A DNA stretch of 54,538 nt, taken from positions 1 to 54,538 of the forward strand of contig JABDBQ010000014.1 of assembly GCA_013288555.1 (NCBI GenBank), in the 5' to 3' direction. Of this stretch, positions 8,197-17,199 are shown piece by piece. The notes below the pieces were generated by a model, which saw only the letters and a list, made by a program, of their open reading frames with translations, was not told the origin of the DNA and did not search any database. This stretch comes from Bacteroidota bacterium. Its GTDB lineage: Bacteria > Bacteroidota > Bacteroidia > CAILMK01. A program made the position numbers and the translations under genes. Positions within the stretch are counted from its first letter, which is position 1. Every line of letters starts with the position of its first letter.

Positions 8197-8560
8197 ATAC
8201 GCCGTAATCAGGATAGTGCCTGCCGTAGAAAGAGAAGAATTTCTCAATGTAGGGGTGGTTTTGTTTTGTTCAGGAGAGAAATTTCTGAAATTGCTTTATA
8301 AGCTCGATGAAAAGCGAATCACAAGCTTTAATTCAAAATCGGACATCGGAGAAATTCAGGAATATCTTGAATCTTTTGAGCGAATTTGCGAAGGTGGCTC
8401 TCTTTCAGGACCGATTGGCAAACTGCCTGTAGCAGAACGATTCAGATGGTTAACAGCTACAAGAAGTACAGTGGTACAAACGTCTAAAGTTCACCCGGGA
8501 TTATGCACAGATGCCAATGACATGTTGAACAAACTTTTCCGGGAATTGGTCCTTCAGTAA
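8162..8560 (+). CDS. DUF3037 protein, partner of the HipA-like kinase
   Basis: A short protein with the DUF3037 signature: FEYAVIRIVPAVEREEFLNVGVVLFC near the N-terminus and VHPGLCTDANDMLNKLFRELV at the C-terminus. Three in-frame ATGs (8162, 8165, 8174) lie inside the 3' end of the kinase gene. The family usually begins just before the FEYAVIRIVP block, so 8174 is as likely as 8162. The 23-35 bp overlap implies translational coupling. No biochemical function is known for the family; constant linkage to HipA_2 proteins suggests a modulator or target. Confidence 0.85.
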   Translation: MMQKMPDNQLFEYAVIRIVPAVEREEFLNVGVVLFCSGEKFLKLLYKLDEKRITSFNSKSDIGEIQEYLESFERICEGGSLSGPIGKLPVAERFRWLTATRSTVVQTSKVHPGLCTDANDMLNKLFRELVLQ

Positions 8561-8579
8561 TCATAGAAAACTTCCAGGT

Positions 8580-10784
8580 TTAAACTTCGAACGGAATATC
8601 GAAACTGAATGTAGAGCCTTTACCCAATTCACTTTTCACACGAATAGCCCCGCCTATTTTTTCAAGAAATTCTTTGCACAATCGTAAACCAAGACCGGTG
8701 CCAGGCTCGTTAAATGTGCCATAGGTGTTGACTCTTTGTCCTGAGAATATTTTTCCAATCATTTCCTGGGACATCCCGACCCCTGTGTCGCTAACTGATA
8801 CAGTGATACTATTTTTACTCTTTACAGAATATATGGTAACATATCCTCCATTGCCTGTATATTTTATGGCATTTGACATAAGGTTTCTCAATACAAGTTT
8901 GAGCATATCCGAATCAGCAATTAAGATTTCATCCTCATTTATGTCATTCTGAAACATTATTCCTTTCCATTCGGCTTGCCTGTTATAAAGTTCAAAATTT
9001 TCATCCACCAATTTATGCAGGTCAATTTTCGACAAATTAGGCGTATATCCTTTAAGTTGGCTTTGTGCCCAGCTTAGCAGGTTTTCTATAAATGAAAAGG
9101 TGACATTCATTCTTTCCATAAGTTTACCTGATAATTCCTTAACCTCTTCCTTGGTAAAATCTCCTTCTTCAAACATGGAAAGAAATAGTTGGAGCGATGC
9201 AAGAGGACTCTTAAAATCATGAGAAACGATTGAGAATAATTTTGTCTTCAGCTCATCCGATTCTTCAAGCGTTTGCTTTTGCTGTATTATTTCCTCATTA
9301 AGTTTAGATAATAAGAGAAGTTGATTTCTCCTTTTTCTGTTACTGCTCAGGGCCAGAAAAGCAATAATCAGGCATAAAATCATTACGGTACTGATAAAGA
9401 AAGCAAATTGATTTTTCTTATTTAACTCGGCCTTTTGCCTTGACGCTTCTTCACGCAATAAATTATTTTCATTGTCAGCACGCACAATCTCCATTTTTGT
9501 CTCAAAATCAGTGTTTGCTTTATTGAGATTGACTCTGTTGATGCTGTCAAGAAACTGGGAAGCAAGTTTTTGATATAGCCATGCATTTTTATAATCATTA
9601 AGTCCTGCTTCTCCTTCTGCCATAGTTGCATACGCTTCTTCAACACCCCTCTTATAATCCTGAAAAACAAACATTTCGAGACTAATCTTTGAATGATCCA
9701 GCGCTTCTTTGTACTTTTTTATTTTAAGATAGGTCTTTCCCAGGTTTTCTTCAACATTAGCTATACCCTGTTTGTTCATATTAAGATTGTAATAGCTGAT
9801 TGATTTCTTAAAATATTCTATAGCAGGTTCTACACTATCAAGCTGATAATAAACAAGTCCGATATTGTTCAGGCTATATCCAAAAGCAGCAGGGTCATAA
9901 TTCCTCCCAGCATTCACATAAGCTTGCCTATAGTATATTAATGCATTACGGTAATCTTTTTGATAATAATATATATTCCCTATATCACTCAAAACGCCAG
10001 CTATATTGGAATGTCCGATTTTTTTCCATGTATCAAGAGATAGTTTACAGTAGTACAATGCTTTATCATTATTCCCTTCCAGCGAATATAAATTGCCTAC
10101 ATCATGTGCAGCACCAGCCTGAATTTCAATATTATCTGTCTTTTTTGACAAGGCCAAAGCATTCAATCCGTAATACATCATACTATCGTTTTTCCCAAGT
10201 ATCTGGTAAAAGAAACTAATATGCATATATCCCTCTATCTGTCCGTCTATTTCCTTATTCATTTCGCATAAATGAATACCATCCAGATAATAAGACCTTG
10301 CTTTAGCAAGGTTTCCTGCATTGATATATATTTGCCCAAAAGCATAATAGGAATTTGCCACTCCTCGCAGATTAGATGTCTTATTAGACAATTCAAGCGC
10401 CTGATTTGCATACATCAAAGCTGAATCCTTGAAATAACTGCTATAATGATCGCTCAGGATTAATAATGACGAAATCCTGACCCATGGCGGTTGATTAGAA
10501 TTGGCAATTTTTACAAGACTATCCCTTGAAAACCGGGCAGCATAAATACGTGGTATCATCATTTCAGAAAGTATCAGAAAAAGCAATACTTTCCATGCAG
10601 AGCGCACTACGCTATGATGATTTTTTTTCAACAATCCTTTAGAATAAGCCCAATTTTCAATTTCAAAACTATAAAATCTATTTGATTTAAAATTATAAAT
10701 TTTTGCACTAATTCCAGATTGGGCTTTTGGCAGGAAATGTTCTTCTGTGTTCAGAATTACAAATCCCGTTTCTTTAACAGCCAA
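8580..10784 (-). CDS. TPR-containing membrane sensor histidine kinase
   Basis: A 734-codon frame; the translated part probably begins later. Residues 1-58 are atypical and overlap the permease gene, while VVRSAWKVLLFLILSEMMIPRIYA (59-82) looks like a signal peptide, so a GTG/TTG start near 10605-10635 is plausible. Then come periplasmic TPR-like repeats (about 105-410, with many YY/ALxYY helices), a membrane helix (460-482), a coiled coil, the HisKA domain with H-box SIVSHDFKSPL (phospho-acceptor His522), and the ATPase domain with NLMSNAIKYT (N-box), DTGVGMS (G1) and GTGLGL (G2). No response regulator is adjacent. It follows the ABC transporter genes on the same strand and may be co-transcribed with them. 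Confidence 0.88.
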   Translation of the reverse strand: MAVKETGFVILNTEEHFLPKAQSGISAKIYNFKSNRFYSFEIENWAYSKGLLKKNHHSVVRSAWKVLLFLILSEMMIPRIYAARFSRDSLVKIANSNQPPWVRISSLLILSDHYSSYFKDSALMYANQALELSNKTSNLRGVANSYYAFGQIYINAGNLAKARSYYLDGIHLCEMNKEIDGQIEGYMHISFFYQILGKNDSMMYYGLNALALSKKTDNIEIQAGAAHDVGNLYSLEGNNDKALYYCKLSLDTWKKIGHSNIAGVLSDIGNIYYYQKDYRNALIYYRQAYVNAGRNYDPAAFGYSLNNIGLVYYQLDSVEPAIEYFKKSISYYNLNMNKQGIANVEENLGKTYLKIKKYKEALDHSKISLEMFVFQDYKRGVEEAYATMAEGEAGLNDYKNAWLYQKLASQFLDSINRVNLNKANTDFETKMEIVRADNENNLLREEASRQKAELNKKNQFAFFISTVMILCLIIAFLALSSNRKRRNQLLLLSKLNEEIIQQKQTLEESDELKTKLFSIVSHDFKSPLASLQLFLSMFEEGDFTKEEVKELSGKLMERMNVTFSFIENLLSWAQSQLKGYTPNLSKIDLHKLVDENFELYNRQAEWKGIMFQNDINEDEILIADSDMLKLVLRNLMSNAIKYTGNGGYVTIYSVKSKNSITVSVSDTGVGMSQEMIGKIFSGQRVNTYGTFNEPGTGLGLRLCKEFLEKIGGAIRVKSELGKGSTFSFDIPFEV

Positions 10785-11551
10785 TAACTACCCGCCGCAA
10801 ATAAAATAATATATACAAAGCCAATTATAAGCGTGTTTTGTTCAGATAATATATTGATGGTTTTGGCAGGCGCAGCTGCTTTTGCAGCATTTGCTAATTT
10901 GATAACTCCCGGATTTTGTATAATATTGGAAAATATTGCCTTTGGAAAATATTGAGGAATAGTTGTGTCGTTATGAGAAATGTATGAAATAAGGCTGCCT
11001 AATAATGACTCCAAAGGCATGTAAAACAAATAAACAATGATCCCTACAGCCGTAGTCCGTAATAAAAATGCGAAAAATATTGCCATGCTTACATATCCTA
11101 AAACCTGGACAAAATAACTACCCAGAAGCTGGCTGCCATCCCATGGCCCTGAACCTGTTGTTGAGGCACCGGTTATATAACCAGCTATAATTACCGAAAT
11201 GGCAACAAATACGACTGCAAATAATGAAAGACAAATACCATATATATATTTCGCTATAAAAAGATCACTTTTGTCCAGCCCGTCTATGACATGCTGCCTG
11301 ATCGTACGGTATTGATATTCAGATGTTATAGACACCATAATGATGATACCAATAAAAATATTCATTTGTCCGGCGGTATTAATCAGGCTTGGCCATAATG
11401 TTGAGAAACCAAGCTTAACCCCGAATTTATTAGCAAGGTATAAACTGCCGATTTCGGAAAGTACGACAAGAGCCATAAACAACCCGATAAATATGTAGAA
11501 TATGGTAGACCTGCTGTATTTAATAAATTCTAGACGAAGGAGTTTTTTCAT
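10757..11551 (-). CDS. ABC-2 type transporter permease
   Basis: A 264-residue polytopic membrane protein beginning MKKLLRLEFIKYSRSTIFYIFIGLFMALVVL, the usual cytoplasmic lead-in and first helix of ABC-2 permeases. About six membrane segments follow, including NIFIGIIIMVSITSEYQYRTIRQHVIDGLDKSDLF, with the conserved SEYQYRT block after the second helix. It overlaps the preceding ATPase gene by 4 bp (ATGA), so the two are translationally coupled and form one exporter or integrity module. The substrate is unknown; similar pairs are linked to bacteriocin immunity or drug export. The last 28 bp overlap the annotated 5' end of the kinase frame. Confidence 0.9.
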   Translation of the reverse strand: MKKLLRLEFIKYSRSTIFYIFIGLFMALVVLSEIGSLYLANKFGVKLGFSTLWPSLINTAGQMNIFIGIIIMVSITSEYQYRTIRQHVIDGLDKSDLFIAKYIYGICLSLFAVVFVAISVIIAGYITGASTTGSGPWDGSQLLGSYFVQVLGYVSMAIFFAFLLRTTAVGIIVYLFYMPLESLLGSLISYISHNDTTIPQYFPKAIFSNIIQNPGVIKLANAAKAAAPAKTINILSEQNTLIIGFVYIILFAAGSYWLLKKRDL

Positions 11552-12444
11552 GATTTTGAAGTAAGTTCCAGGAATTGTGTTTCAAGTGCGTGTTTTTCTA
11601 TTGCAAGATGGCTCAGAATGATTCCCTTTTGAAAAAGAAACTTGTTAAGTTCCTGGGTTTCAAATTCAGGCTGCACCTGCAAAAACAATATATTTTCCTT
11701 TTGGGTTATTTTCTCTATCTGTGAATAGTTCTTAAGTTCGGCCATCAGAGACGGAATGTCCTGAGCGCTTATTTCAATGCGTTTTTTCCCTTTTGTAAAT
11801 ACCTCGGTTTCACCCAAAAACAACATGTTCCCTTTTTGTAAAACTGCAAGATGCGTACATACTTTTTCTACTTCATCAAGCAAATGGCTGGCCAGCAATA
11901 TGGTCTGGCCATTTTCAGCTTCTTCCTTGATCAGATCTCTTACTTCGGCAATTCCTTGCGGATCAAGACCATTTGTGGGTTCATCGAGGATTAATAACTG
12001 TGGATTACCCAATAAAGCATTGGCAATTCCAAGCCTTTGTTTCATGCCTGTGGAAAATGTGCGATACCTACTGTTTCTGCGCTCCCATAATCCCACTTTT
12101 TTTAGTACTCGTTCTATTTCAGAATTTGGTACTTCTTTTATAGTTGCGTTAATTCTCAGGTTGTTATAAGCAGAAAGATAACTATAAAAATTGGGGCCTT
12201 CAAGCATGGTTCCTATTTTTTTGCGTTGGTCGGAACCGCCGTTTTCACCAAACCATTTAAATGTCCCCCCATCCGGGTTAAGTACACTCAACAACATTCC
12301 CAATGTCGTAGATTTTCCGCTTCCATTGGGGCCAAGAAGACCAAAAACACTTCCTTTCTCAATTTGAAACGAAAGGTTATTAACGGCAATCAGACTTCCA
12401 AACCGCTTAAGCAGTCCCTCTGCGGATAAAATAATTTCGCTCAA
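11548..12444 (-). CDS. ABC transporter ATP-binding protein
   Basis: A 298-residue ATPase. Walker A GPNGSGKST (38-46), signature FSTGMKQRLGIA (130-141), Walker B LLILDEPTNGLDP (150-162) and the switch histidine in LLASHLLDEVEKV are all intact, so it should be active. The C-terminal ~80 residues (KRIEISAQDIPSLMAELKN...) are the usual extension in CcmA/NatA-type ATPases paired with ABC-2 permeases. First gene of an ATPase-permease(-kinase) run on the minus strand. Upstream, 12445-12713 (269 bp) holds no gene or recognisable repeat. Confidence 0.94.
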   Translation of the reverse strand: MSEIILSAEGLLKRFGSLIAVNNLSFQIEKGSVFGLLGPNGSGKSTTLGMLLSVLNPDGGTFKWFGENGGSDQRKKIGTMLEGPNFYSYLSAYNNLRINATIKEVPNSEIERVLKKVGLWERRNSRYRTFSTGMKQRLGIANALLGNPQLLILDEPTNGLDPQGIAEVRDLIKEEAENGQTILLASHLLDEVEKVCTHLAVLQKGNMLFLGETEVFTKGKKRIEISAQDIPSLMAELKNYSQIEKITQKENILFLQVQPEFETQELNKFLFQKGIILSHLAIEKHALETQFLELTSKS

Positions 12445-12713
12445 TTTTATGCTCTTTAAATTTCAGGCAAGATAGTCCGTATTTTTTAATTTTCAATTAA
12501 TATACCAGACAATTCTACGCATCACGGCTGGCAAAAAAAAATAATTCCTGACCCGTTATACGATTTGAATTGAATTAGAATAAAGGCTTGTCTCAATGAA
12601 AATTGGCCGGAAAGTAAATAAAATTGGACGTAAAAAAACAAAACAACAAGAAGGTAAAACTTTAGCATCGTTCCAGACCTTGCATTAGTCTTGTCTGAAA
12701 AAAAGGGAAATAA

Positions 12714-13985
12714 TTAATGTGACAGATTATTTGAAAAATCATGAGTATCAGGGAATCTGAAAAATGCGAGTGCAATACCTGCTCTTATCTGCCATAAACT
12801 CTGCTGAAAATATATATTATAATAGTCTGAACCATAATATCCGGCCTGCAAAAATAAACCGGCATTCTGTGTGCCGGGCATTCTGCGATAGGCTGTAATG
12901 TTCGTATTCATTCTTCTTGAAAAATTAATAAAAGGAATGCTTTTCTGAGTGCTCATATCGCCTTCATTATATTGAATATCTGCGATATATGAAAAATTCA
13001 AAACAAAACGCCAGGATTCTTTTGCCTGGTTCGGGGTCACTGCATAATATTTTTTTTCATCAGCACCCAGAATAACATCGCGATAAGACGGCATAATGGA
13101 ATACCCTGCCTGGAAATTTATCCTGTCGCGGCCATAAAGATGATACATTAAGAATTCAGGATCGGTAAAAAAATCGGGATGATATTCATATCCTATATGC
13201 CAATATACCAGTCTGTTTGAAATATCAGGCCGCACTCTTTGTTCTGCAACTTTTAATTTGCGTTTCACATTTGTTTCCCTGTTTGGCAAATAGCTGCTGA
13301 TATATTCGTGAATATGACCAAAGGATAATTCAAACACACCGAATTCCTCAAAATTACCATTATAAAGATTTATTTGTCCGGGATTTGTAGCGTATGGCCC
13401 TCCAAACTCAGAGCCGTCCTGACCATTGGAATTGTGAAAAAATTTAAATCCGATATATTTCGCCGTTAAACTACCTTTTTCCCTGTTCCACCATTTAGGC
13501 CCGGGTGCAAAATATACAATGCCGGCAGGAATATAACTTGGTGTCCGCACTGCATGTGACTTATCGTTAAAACGTGGGTCATCCTGGAATACCCGTACCA
13601 TAAATTCAGGTATCAGGTGAATACTTAAAAGATTCCATGTTTTCCCCCCAAGAGCAACAGGCGCTTTGATATCAAGATCAAATAGATAAGGTTTCTTTTG
13701 ATCTGAACGGTTTTCCTCAAAGGTGTAGTCAGTCCCGATTCCGGAAATGGTACTTGGTTCTGAAATATTGAGCATGATGTGATAAAAGTCGAGGTTCCTT
13801 TCCCGGTCATTTAGCTTATTTCCAATCTCAGCATAAATTATTTTTCGTACGCTGTCTAAATTCTTTGCCCCGTCATGAGTTATAAAAGGTACAACGGGAA
13901 TACCGTGGAATACTGAATCCGTTTTTTGAGCACAGGCTGGATAAGAAAACAAACTAAAAATAAAAATTAAAGGCAGGTATCGCAT
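12714..13985 (-). CDS. Outer-membrane beta-barrel protein, possibly phospholipase A1-like
   Basis: The start at 13985 gives a clear signal peptide, MRYLPLIFIFSLFSYPACAQ. The ~400-residue mature protein is rich in aromatic-ended strands, as in outer-membrane barrels, and ends in a strand-like segment. The stretch IGFKFFHNSNGQDGSEFG resembles the HxSNG catalytic motif of outer-membrane phospholipase A (PldA), where His and Ser act with a nearby Asn. The rest is too diverged for me to confirm the family. The upstream frame to 14096 has no signal-like start and is rejected. Alternatives: a generic porin-like or DUF-type barrel without enzyme activity. Confidence 0.6.
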   Translation of the reverse strand: MRYLPLIFIFSLFSYPACAQKTDSVFHGIPVVPFITHDGAKNLDSVRKIIYAEIGNKLNDRERNLDFYHIMLNISEPSTISGIGTDYTFEENRSDQKKPYLFDLDIKAPVALGGKTWNLLSIHLIPEFMVRVFQDDPRFNDKSHAVRTPSYIPAGIVYFAPGPKWWNREKGSLTAKYIGFKFFHNSNGQDGSEFGGPYATNPGQINLYNGNFEEFGVFELSFGHIHEYISSYLPNRETNVKRKLKVAEQRVRPDISNRLVYWHIGYEYHPDFFTDPEFLMYHLYGRDRINFQAGYSIMPSYRDVILGADEKKYYAVTPNQAKESWRFVLNFSYIADIQYNEGDMSTQKSIPFINFSRRMNTNITAYRRMPGTQNAGLFLQAGYYGSDYYNIYFQQSLWQIRAGIALAFFRFPDTHDFSNNLSH

Positions 13986-14155
13986 TTGAATAATCGCGCA
14001 GACATTATTAAAGATTCCCACGCCCAAAACTATAAAAAATATCCTGATAAAAAATTTACATTCGGATTTTCCCTGCATCCATAAGATTTCAACCACAATT
14101 AGTTAGTTTTGGATCTCAACTTTAAACAATATTTGACTTCTGATCATTTAATACT

Positions 14156-14680
14156 ATGAAAATACTTAATCCGGCAATGCGAATCATATTCTTACTTTCC
14201 GTTCTTGCATTTGGCATACAAGCTTGTACAAACAATGCGAAGGAAGAAACATCTCTTAAAATGCTGCAGAATAAAGTCGACAGTTTGAATTTGTTTGTTC
14301 AGAAAATGAAACCCGGACTTGGTGAACTAATGACCAATATACAGTTGCATCATGAAAAACTGTGGTTTGCAGGTACTGGTCTAAACTGGAAGCTAGCTGA
14401 TTTTGAAATAGGAGAAATTAAAGAAACCGTGGACCAGGCAAAAGAAATAGAAACCGACAGGCCGGAAACGAAGAGTCTGACAATGCTTAGTGAGCCGATA
14501 AATGCCATAAATCATGATATCGAAAATCAGGATATCAATCAGTTTAAAAAAGATTATGGTATTCTTACCCAAACGTGCAATACATGCCATACAGCCAACC
14601 ATTTTGAATTTAATGTCATAACAATTCCTTCGGCACCTACGGTATCTGATCAGGATTTCAAAACCCTGCAAGTCCGCTGA
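14156..14680 (+). CDS. Small lipoprotein with a c-type haem motif
   Basis: A 174-residue protein. Residues 1-24 (MKILNPAMRIIFLLSVLAFGIQAC) form a lipoprotein signal with the lipid-accepting Cys24 in the FGIQAC box. The mature part is mostly helical and ends with QTCNTCHTANHFEF, a single CxxCH haem-attachment motif near the C-terminus, the placement seen in cytochrome c'-like four-helix proteins and their relatives. It would sit on the periplasmic or outer face of a membrane. No haem-lyase or oxidase genes are nearby. The redox partner is unknown. Confidence 0.7.
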   Translation: MKILNPAMRIIFLLSVLAFGIQACTNNAKEETSLKMLQNKVDSLNLFVQKMKPGLGELMTNIQLHHEKLWFAGTGLNWKLADFEIGEIKETVDQAKEIETDRPETKSLTMLSEPINAINHDIENQDINQFKKDYGILTQTCNTCHTANHFEFNVITIPSAPTVSDQDFKTLQVR

Positions 14681-14749
14681 ATTATTGCTTGATTATGATC
14701 AGGCAGGCTTATTAGGTCATTATGGCATCTTTATATCCAAAAAAAAAGT

Positions 14750-14757
14750 TAAATTTG
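14750..14757 (+). promoter_or_regulatory. Predicted -7 box (TAAATTTG) for pdhA
   Basis: A perfect TAnnTTTG match 20 nt before the pdhA ATG. The -33 element is not clear because of a poly-A run. Confidence 0.45.
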
Positions 14758-14776
14758 CTGCTTTATTTGACTTAAT

Positions 14777-15820
14777 ATGGCGCAAACTGCAGAAAAGGTT
14801 TCGAAAGCGGAACAATCAAATGGCAAGCTTAAATCAATAAATGGATTTTCGGCAGATACATATCTTCTTTGGTATGAAAAGATGCTTCTCATGCGTCGGT
14901 TCGAAGAAAAATGTGCACAATTCTATGGTCAGGCCATCAGGGGTTTTCTCCACCTGTATATAGGCCAGGAAGCCATTGCGGCTGGAATGTTGACTGCCAT
15001 ACAAAGTACTGATAAAGTAATAACAGCATACAGGGATCATGCGCATGCCATTGCTAAAGGAATATCACCAAAAGAAGTCATGGCTGAATTATTCGGGAAA
15101 TCAACAGGTTGTTCCGGCGGAAGAGGTGGTTCCATGCATATGTTCTCCAAAGAACACAATTTTTACGGGGGACATGGTATAGTAGGCGCCCAGATACCTA
15201 TGGGTGCAGGTATAGCTTTTGCTGAGAAATATAAAAAGACTAATAATATTTGCCTTTGTTTTATGGGGGATGGTGCTGTGAGGCAAGGTGCGCTTCATGA
15301 AACCTTTACCCTTGCCATGCTGTGGAAGCTTCCTATTATTTTTATTTGTGAAAACAACGAATACGGAATGGGCACAGCAGTTGAAAGAACAACCAATGTG
15401 CCAGACCTGTACAAAATAGGCAGTGCTTACGAAATGCCTTCTTTTCAGGTAAATGGAATGGAATGTGAAGCCGTACATACAGCCATTTCAGAAGCTGCAG
15501 CCCGGGCAAGACAGTTTACCCCAACCTTTCTTGAAATAAAGACCTATCGCTACAAAGGCCATTCTATGAGCGACCCGGCAAAATACCGTTCGAGGGAAGA
15601 ACTCGATGAATATAAAGCCAAAGATCCTATAGATCATGTTCTTCATACCATTCAAAACAACGGTTTTGCAGATGAAGCCAAAATAAATGAGATTATTGAA
15701 AAAGTAAAAAACGAGGTTGACGAAGCCGTACACTTCGCTGAGCAATCTCCTCTGCCTGATTCATCAGAGATTTATAAAGATATTTACAGCCAGGCGGATT
15801 ATCCTTTCCTGAATGATTGA
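14777..15820 (+). CDS. pdhA: Pyruvate dehydrogenase E1 component, alpha subunit
   Basis: A 347-residue thiamine-diphosphate enzyme subunit that, with an E1-beta partner, decarboxylates pyruvate and passes the acetyl group to lipoyl-E2. The TPP-binding motif GDGAVRQGALHE...ENN spans about 164-193. RGGSMHMFSKEHNFYGGHGIVGAQIPMGAG (116-145) and the phosphorylation-loop-like YRYKGHSMSDPAKYR are characteristic. Length matches the 330-360 residue alpha subunits. E1-beta and E2 genes are not adjacent here; in many Bacteroidota they are elsewhere. A branched-chain E1-alpha is the main alternative, less likely given the close match to pyruvate-type motifs. Confidence 0.93.
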   Translation: MAQTAEKVSKAEQSNGKLKSINGFSADTYLLWYEKMLLMRRFEEKCAQFYGQAIRGFLHLYIGQEAIAAGMLTAIQSTDKVITAYRDHAHAIAKGISPKEVMAELFGKSTGCSGGRGGSMHMFSKEHNFYGGHGIVGAQIPMGAGIAFAEKYKKTNNICLCFMGDGAVRQGALHETFTLAMLWKLPIIFICENNEYGMGTAVERTTNVPDLYKIGSAYEMPSFQVNGMECEAVHTAISEAAARARQFTPTFLEIKTYRYKGHSMSDPAKYRSREELDEYKAKDPIDHVLHTIQNNGFADEAKINEIIEKVKNEVDEAVHFAEQSPLPDSSEIYKDIYSQADYPFLND

Positions 15821-15845
15821 TAATTGCAATAAATCTCTAAATTTG
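15817..15845 (+). promoter_or_regulatory. Predicted Bacteroidota promoter (TTG-N18-TAAATTTG)
   Basis: -33 TTG at 15817-15819 and -7 box TAAATTTG at 15838-15845, 18 nt apart, ending 22 nt before the ATG of the TPR membrane protein. Both elements and the spacing fit the Bacteroidota consensus. The -33 TTG overlaps the pdhA stop codon (TGA, 15818-15820). Confidence 0.55.
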
Positions 15846-15867
15846 CTGTTCCTTTTTTAAATACGAC

Positions 15868-16596
15868 ATGGAAAATACCGAGAAACCTGAAAATAGTCTT
15901 GAAAATACAGAAGTAATTGCTGAAAAAGTCCGCAATATTCCTTCTAATAAGCCAATAGCCTTTTCTTTTACTGATTTTTTTGAACGAAATCGTAAAATGG
16001 TCATTTACGGTGGTATTGGGCTTGGTGTCCTGATTGTGGCAGCTGCAGGATACTTTTATTACAATAGCGGTCGCGAAGATGAAGCTCAAAAGGCTTTTTT
16101 CAGGGCAGAACGTTATTATGAATTGGATTCAGTAAAGCTTGCTCTGAAAGGTGATGGTTATGCTACAGGCATGGAAGATGTTGCGGACGAATACGGAAAT
16201 ACAAAAGCAGGGCAGGATGCTCATTATTATATTGGGATGGCCAAACTGCGTGAAGGAAAATACCAGGATGCCATAGATAACCTCCAGGATTTTCATCTGA
16301 AAAGCCCTATCGTTTACCCTCTTGCTCAAGGAGGAATAGCAGATGCATATTCACAGTTAAAGGATTATGAATCAGCAGCAAAATATTATATGAAGGCTGC
16401 TGAATTCAGCGAAAATGATTTTACTGCACCGAAATTTTATAAAAAAGCAGGGCTGACTTATGAAAAACTCGGTGATTTTGCAAAAGCAAAGGAAGTTTAT
16501 CAAAAGATCAAGGATAAATATCCAAATACTTACGTTGCAAGAGATATAGACAAGTGGATTCAGAGAGCCAACGCTGAAAACGGATTCAAAGACTAG
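15868..16596 (+). CDS. Membrane-anchored tetratricopeptide-repeat protein
   Basis: A 242-residue protein. An acidic cytoplasmic N-terminus (about 1-48) precedes one membrane helix, IYGGIGLGVLIVAAAGYFYYNS (about 50-71). The periplasmic part carries TPR-like repeats (AKLREGKYQDAIDNLQDF, AQGGIADAYSQLKDYESAAKYYMKAAEF, YEKLGDFAKAKEVYQKIKDKYPN). This layout is like YfgM and related Bacteroidota proteins linked to envelope protein folding. The gene sits 30 bp before ribH on the same strand and probably shares its transcript. Role inferred only. Confidence 0.8.
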   Translation: MENTEKPENSLENTEVIAEKVRNIPSNKPIAFSFTDFFERNRKMVIYGGIGLGVLIVAAAGYFYYNSGREDEAQKAFFRAERYYELDSVKLALKGDGYATGMEDVADEYGNTKAGQDAHYYIGMAKLREGKYQDAIDNLQDFHLKSPIVYPLAQGGIADAYSQLKDYESAAKYYMKAAEFSENDFTAPKFYKKAGLTYEKLGDFAKAKEVYQKIKDKYPNTYVARDIDKWIQRANAENGFKD

Positions 16597-16626
16597 TCTC
16601 TACTGCATTTACCAAATCTGATTGTT

Positions 16627-17163
16627 ATGTCGTCCGATCCATCAGCATCTAACTTATCTTTTTCTTTGAACGAAAATACAAAAAAGAAAAAAGCAGGGAT
16701 TGTTGTTTCAGGCTGGCACAGAGAAATAACGGAGGTCCTCGCAGCATCAGCAAAAAAAACGCTGATTGAAGCAGGCATTGATCCGGAAAATATTATCATT
16801 CAACATGTTCCAGGCTCATTCGAACTTCCTTTGGGGGCTCAGTTCCTGTTTGAATATGAAAAAGCCGACCTAGTAATAGCTATAGGCTGTATTATTAAAG
16901 GCGAAACGCCACACTTCCACTATATTTCAGAAGCCGTTACTTTAACGCTCATCCAGTTGCAGGCGCGCTCAAACCACCCGGTTGGTTTTGGCGTTCTTAC
17001 CGTTGATAGTTTAGAACAGGCTAAAGAAAGAGCCGGTGGCAAGCATGGAAACAAAGGAGAAGAAGCAGCAAATGCTGCCTTGTATATGCTTTCGCTTCGT
17101 GAAGATATGCGCAAACAGGGAACCAAAAGCAGCATAGGCTTTGGTTCAGGAAGCAGGGAATAA
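16627..17163 (+). CDS. ribH: 6,7-dimethyl-8-ribityllumazine synthase
   Basis: A 178-residue enzyme for the penultimate step of riboflavin synthesis, condensing 5-amino-6-ribitylamino-uracil with dihydroxybutanone phosphate. Core motifs: GIVVSGWHREIT (24-35), PGSFELPLGAQ (62-72), GCIIKGETPHFHYISEAV (87-104, containing the catalytic-region histidine) and GVLTVDSLEQAKERAG. It has an N-terminal extension of about 20 residues over the shortest family members. No other rib genes are nearby. It follows the TPR membrane protein by 30 bp. Confidence 0.95.
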   Translation: MSSDPSASNLSFSLNENTKKKKAGIVVSGWHREITEVLAASAKKTLIEAGIDPENIIIQHVPGSFELPLGAQFLFEYEKADLVIAIGCIIKGETPHFHYISEAVTLTLIQLQARSNHPVGFGVLTVDSLEQAKERAGGKHGNKGEEAANAALYMLSLREDMRKQGTKSSIGFGSGSRE

Positions 17164-17199
17164 AATATTTTTATCCCGTTCTAAACCAGGTTTTTATTC

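Noticed and set aside
12445-12713. Possible small gene or RNA upstream of the ABC ATPase
   Set aside because: No frame, hairpin or repeat stood out in this AT-rich spacer.
16500-16626. FMN riboswitch before ribH
   Set aside because: The spacer is 30 bp and lies just after a coding gene; too short for the aptamer.
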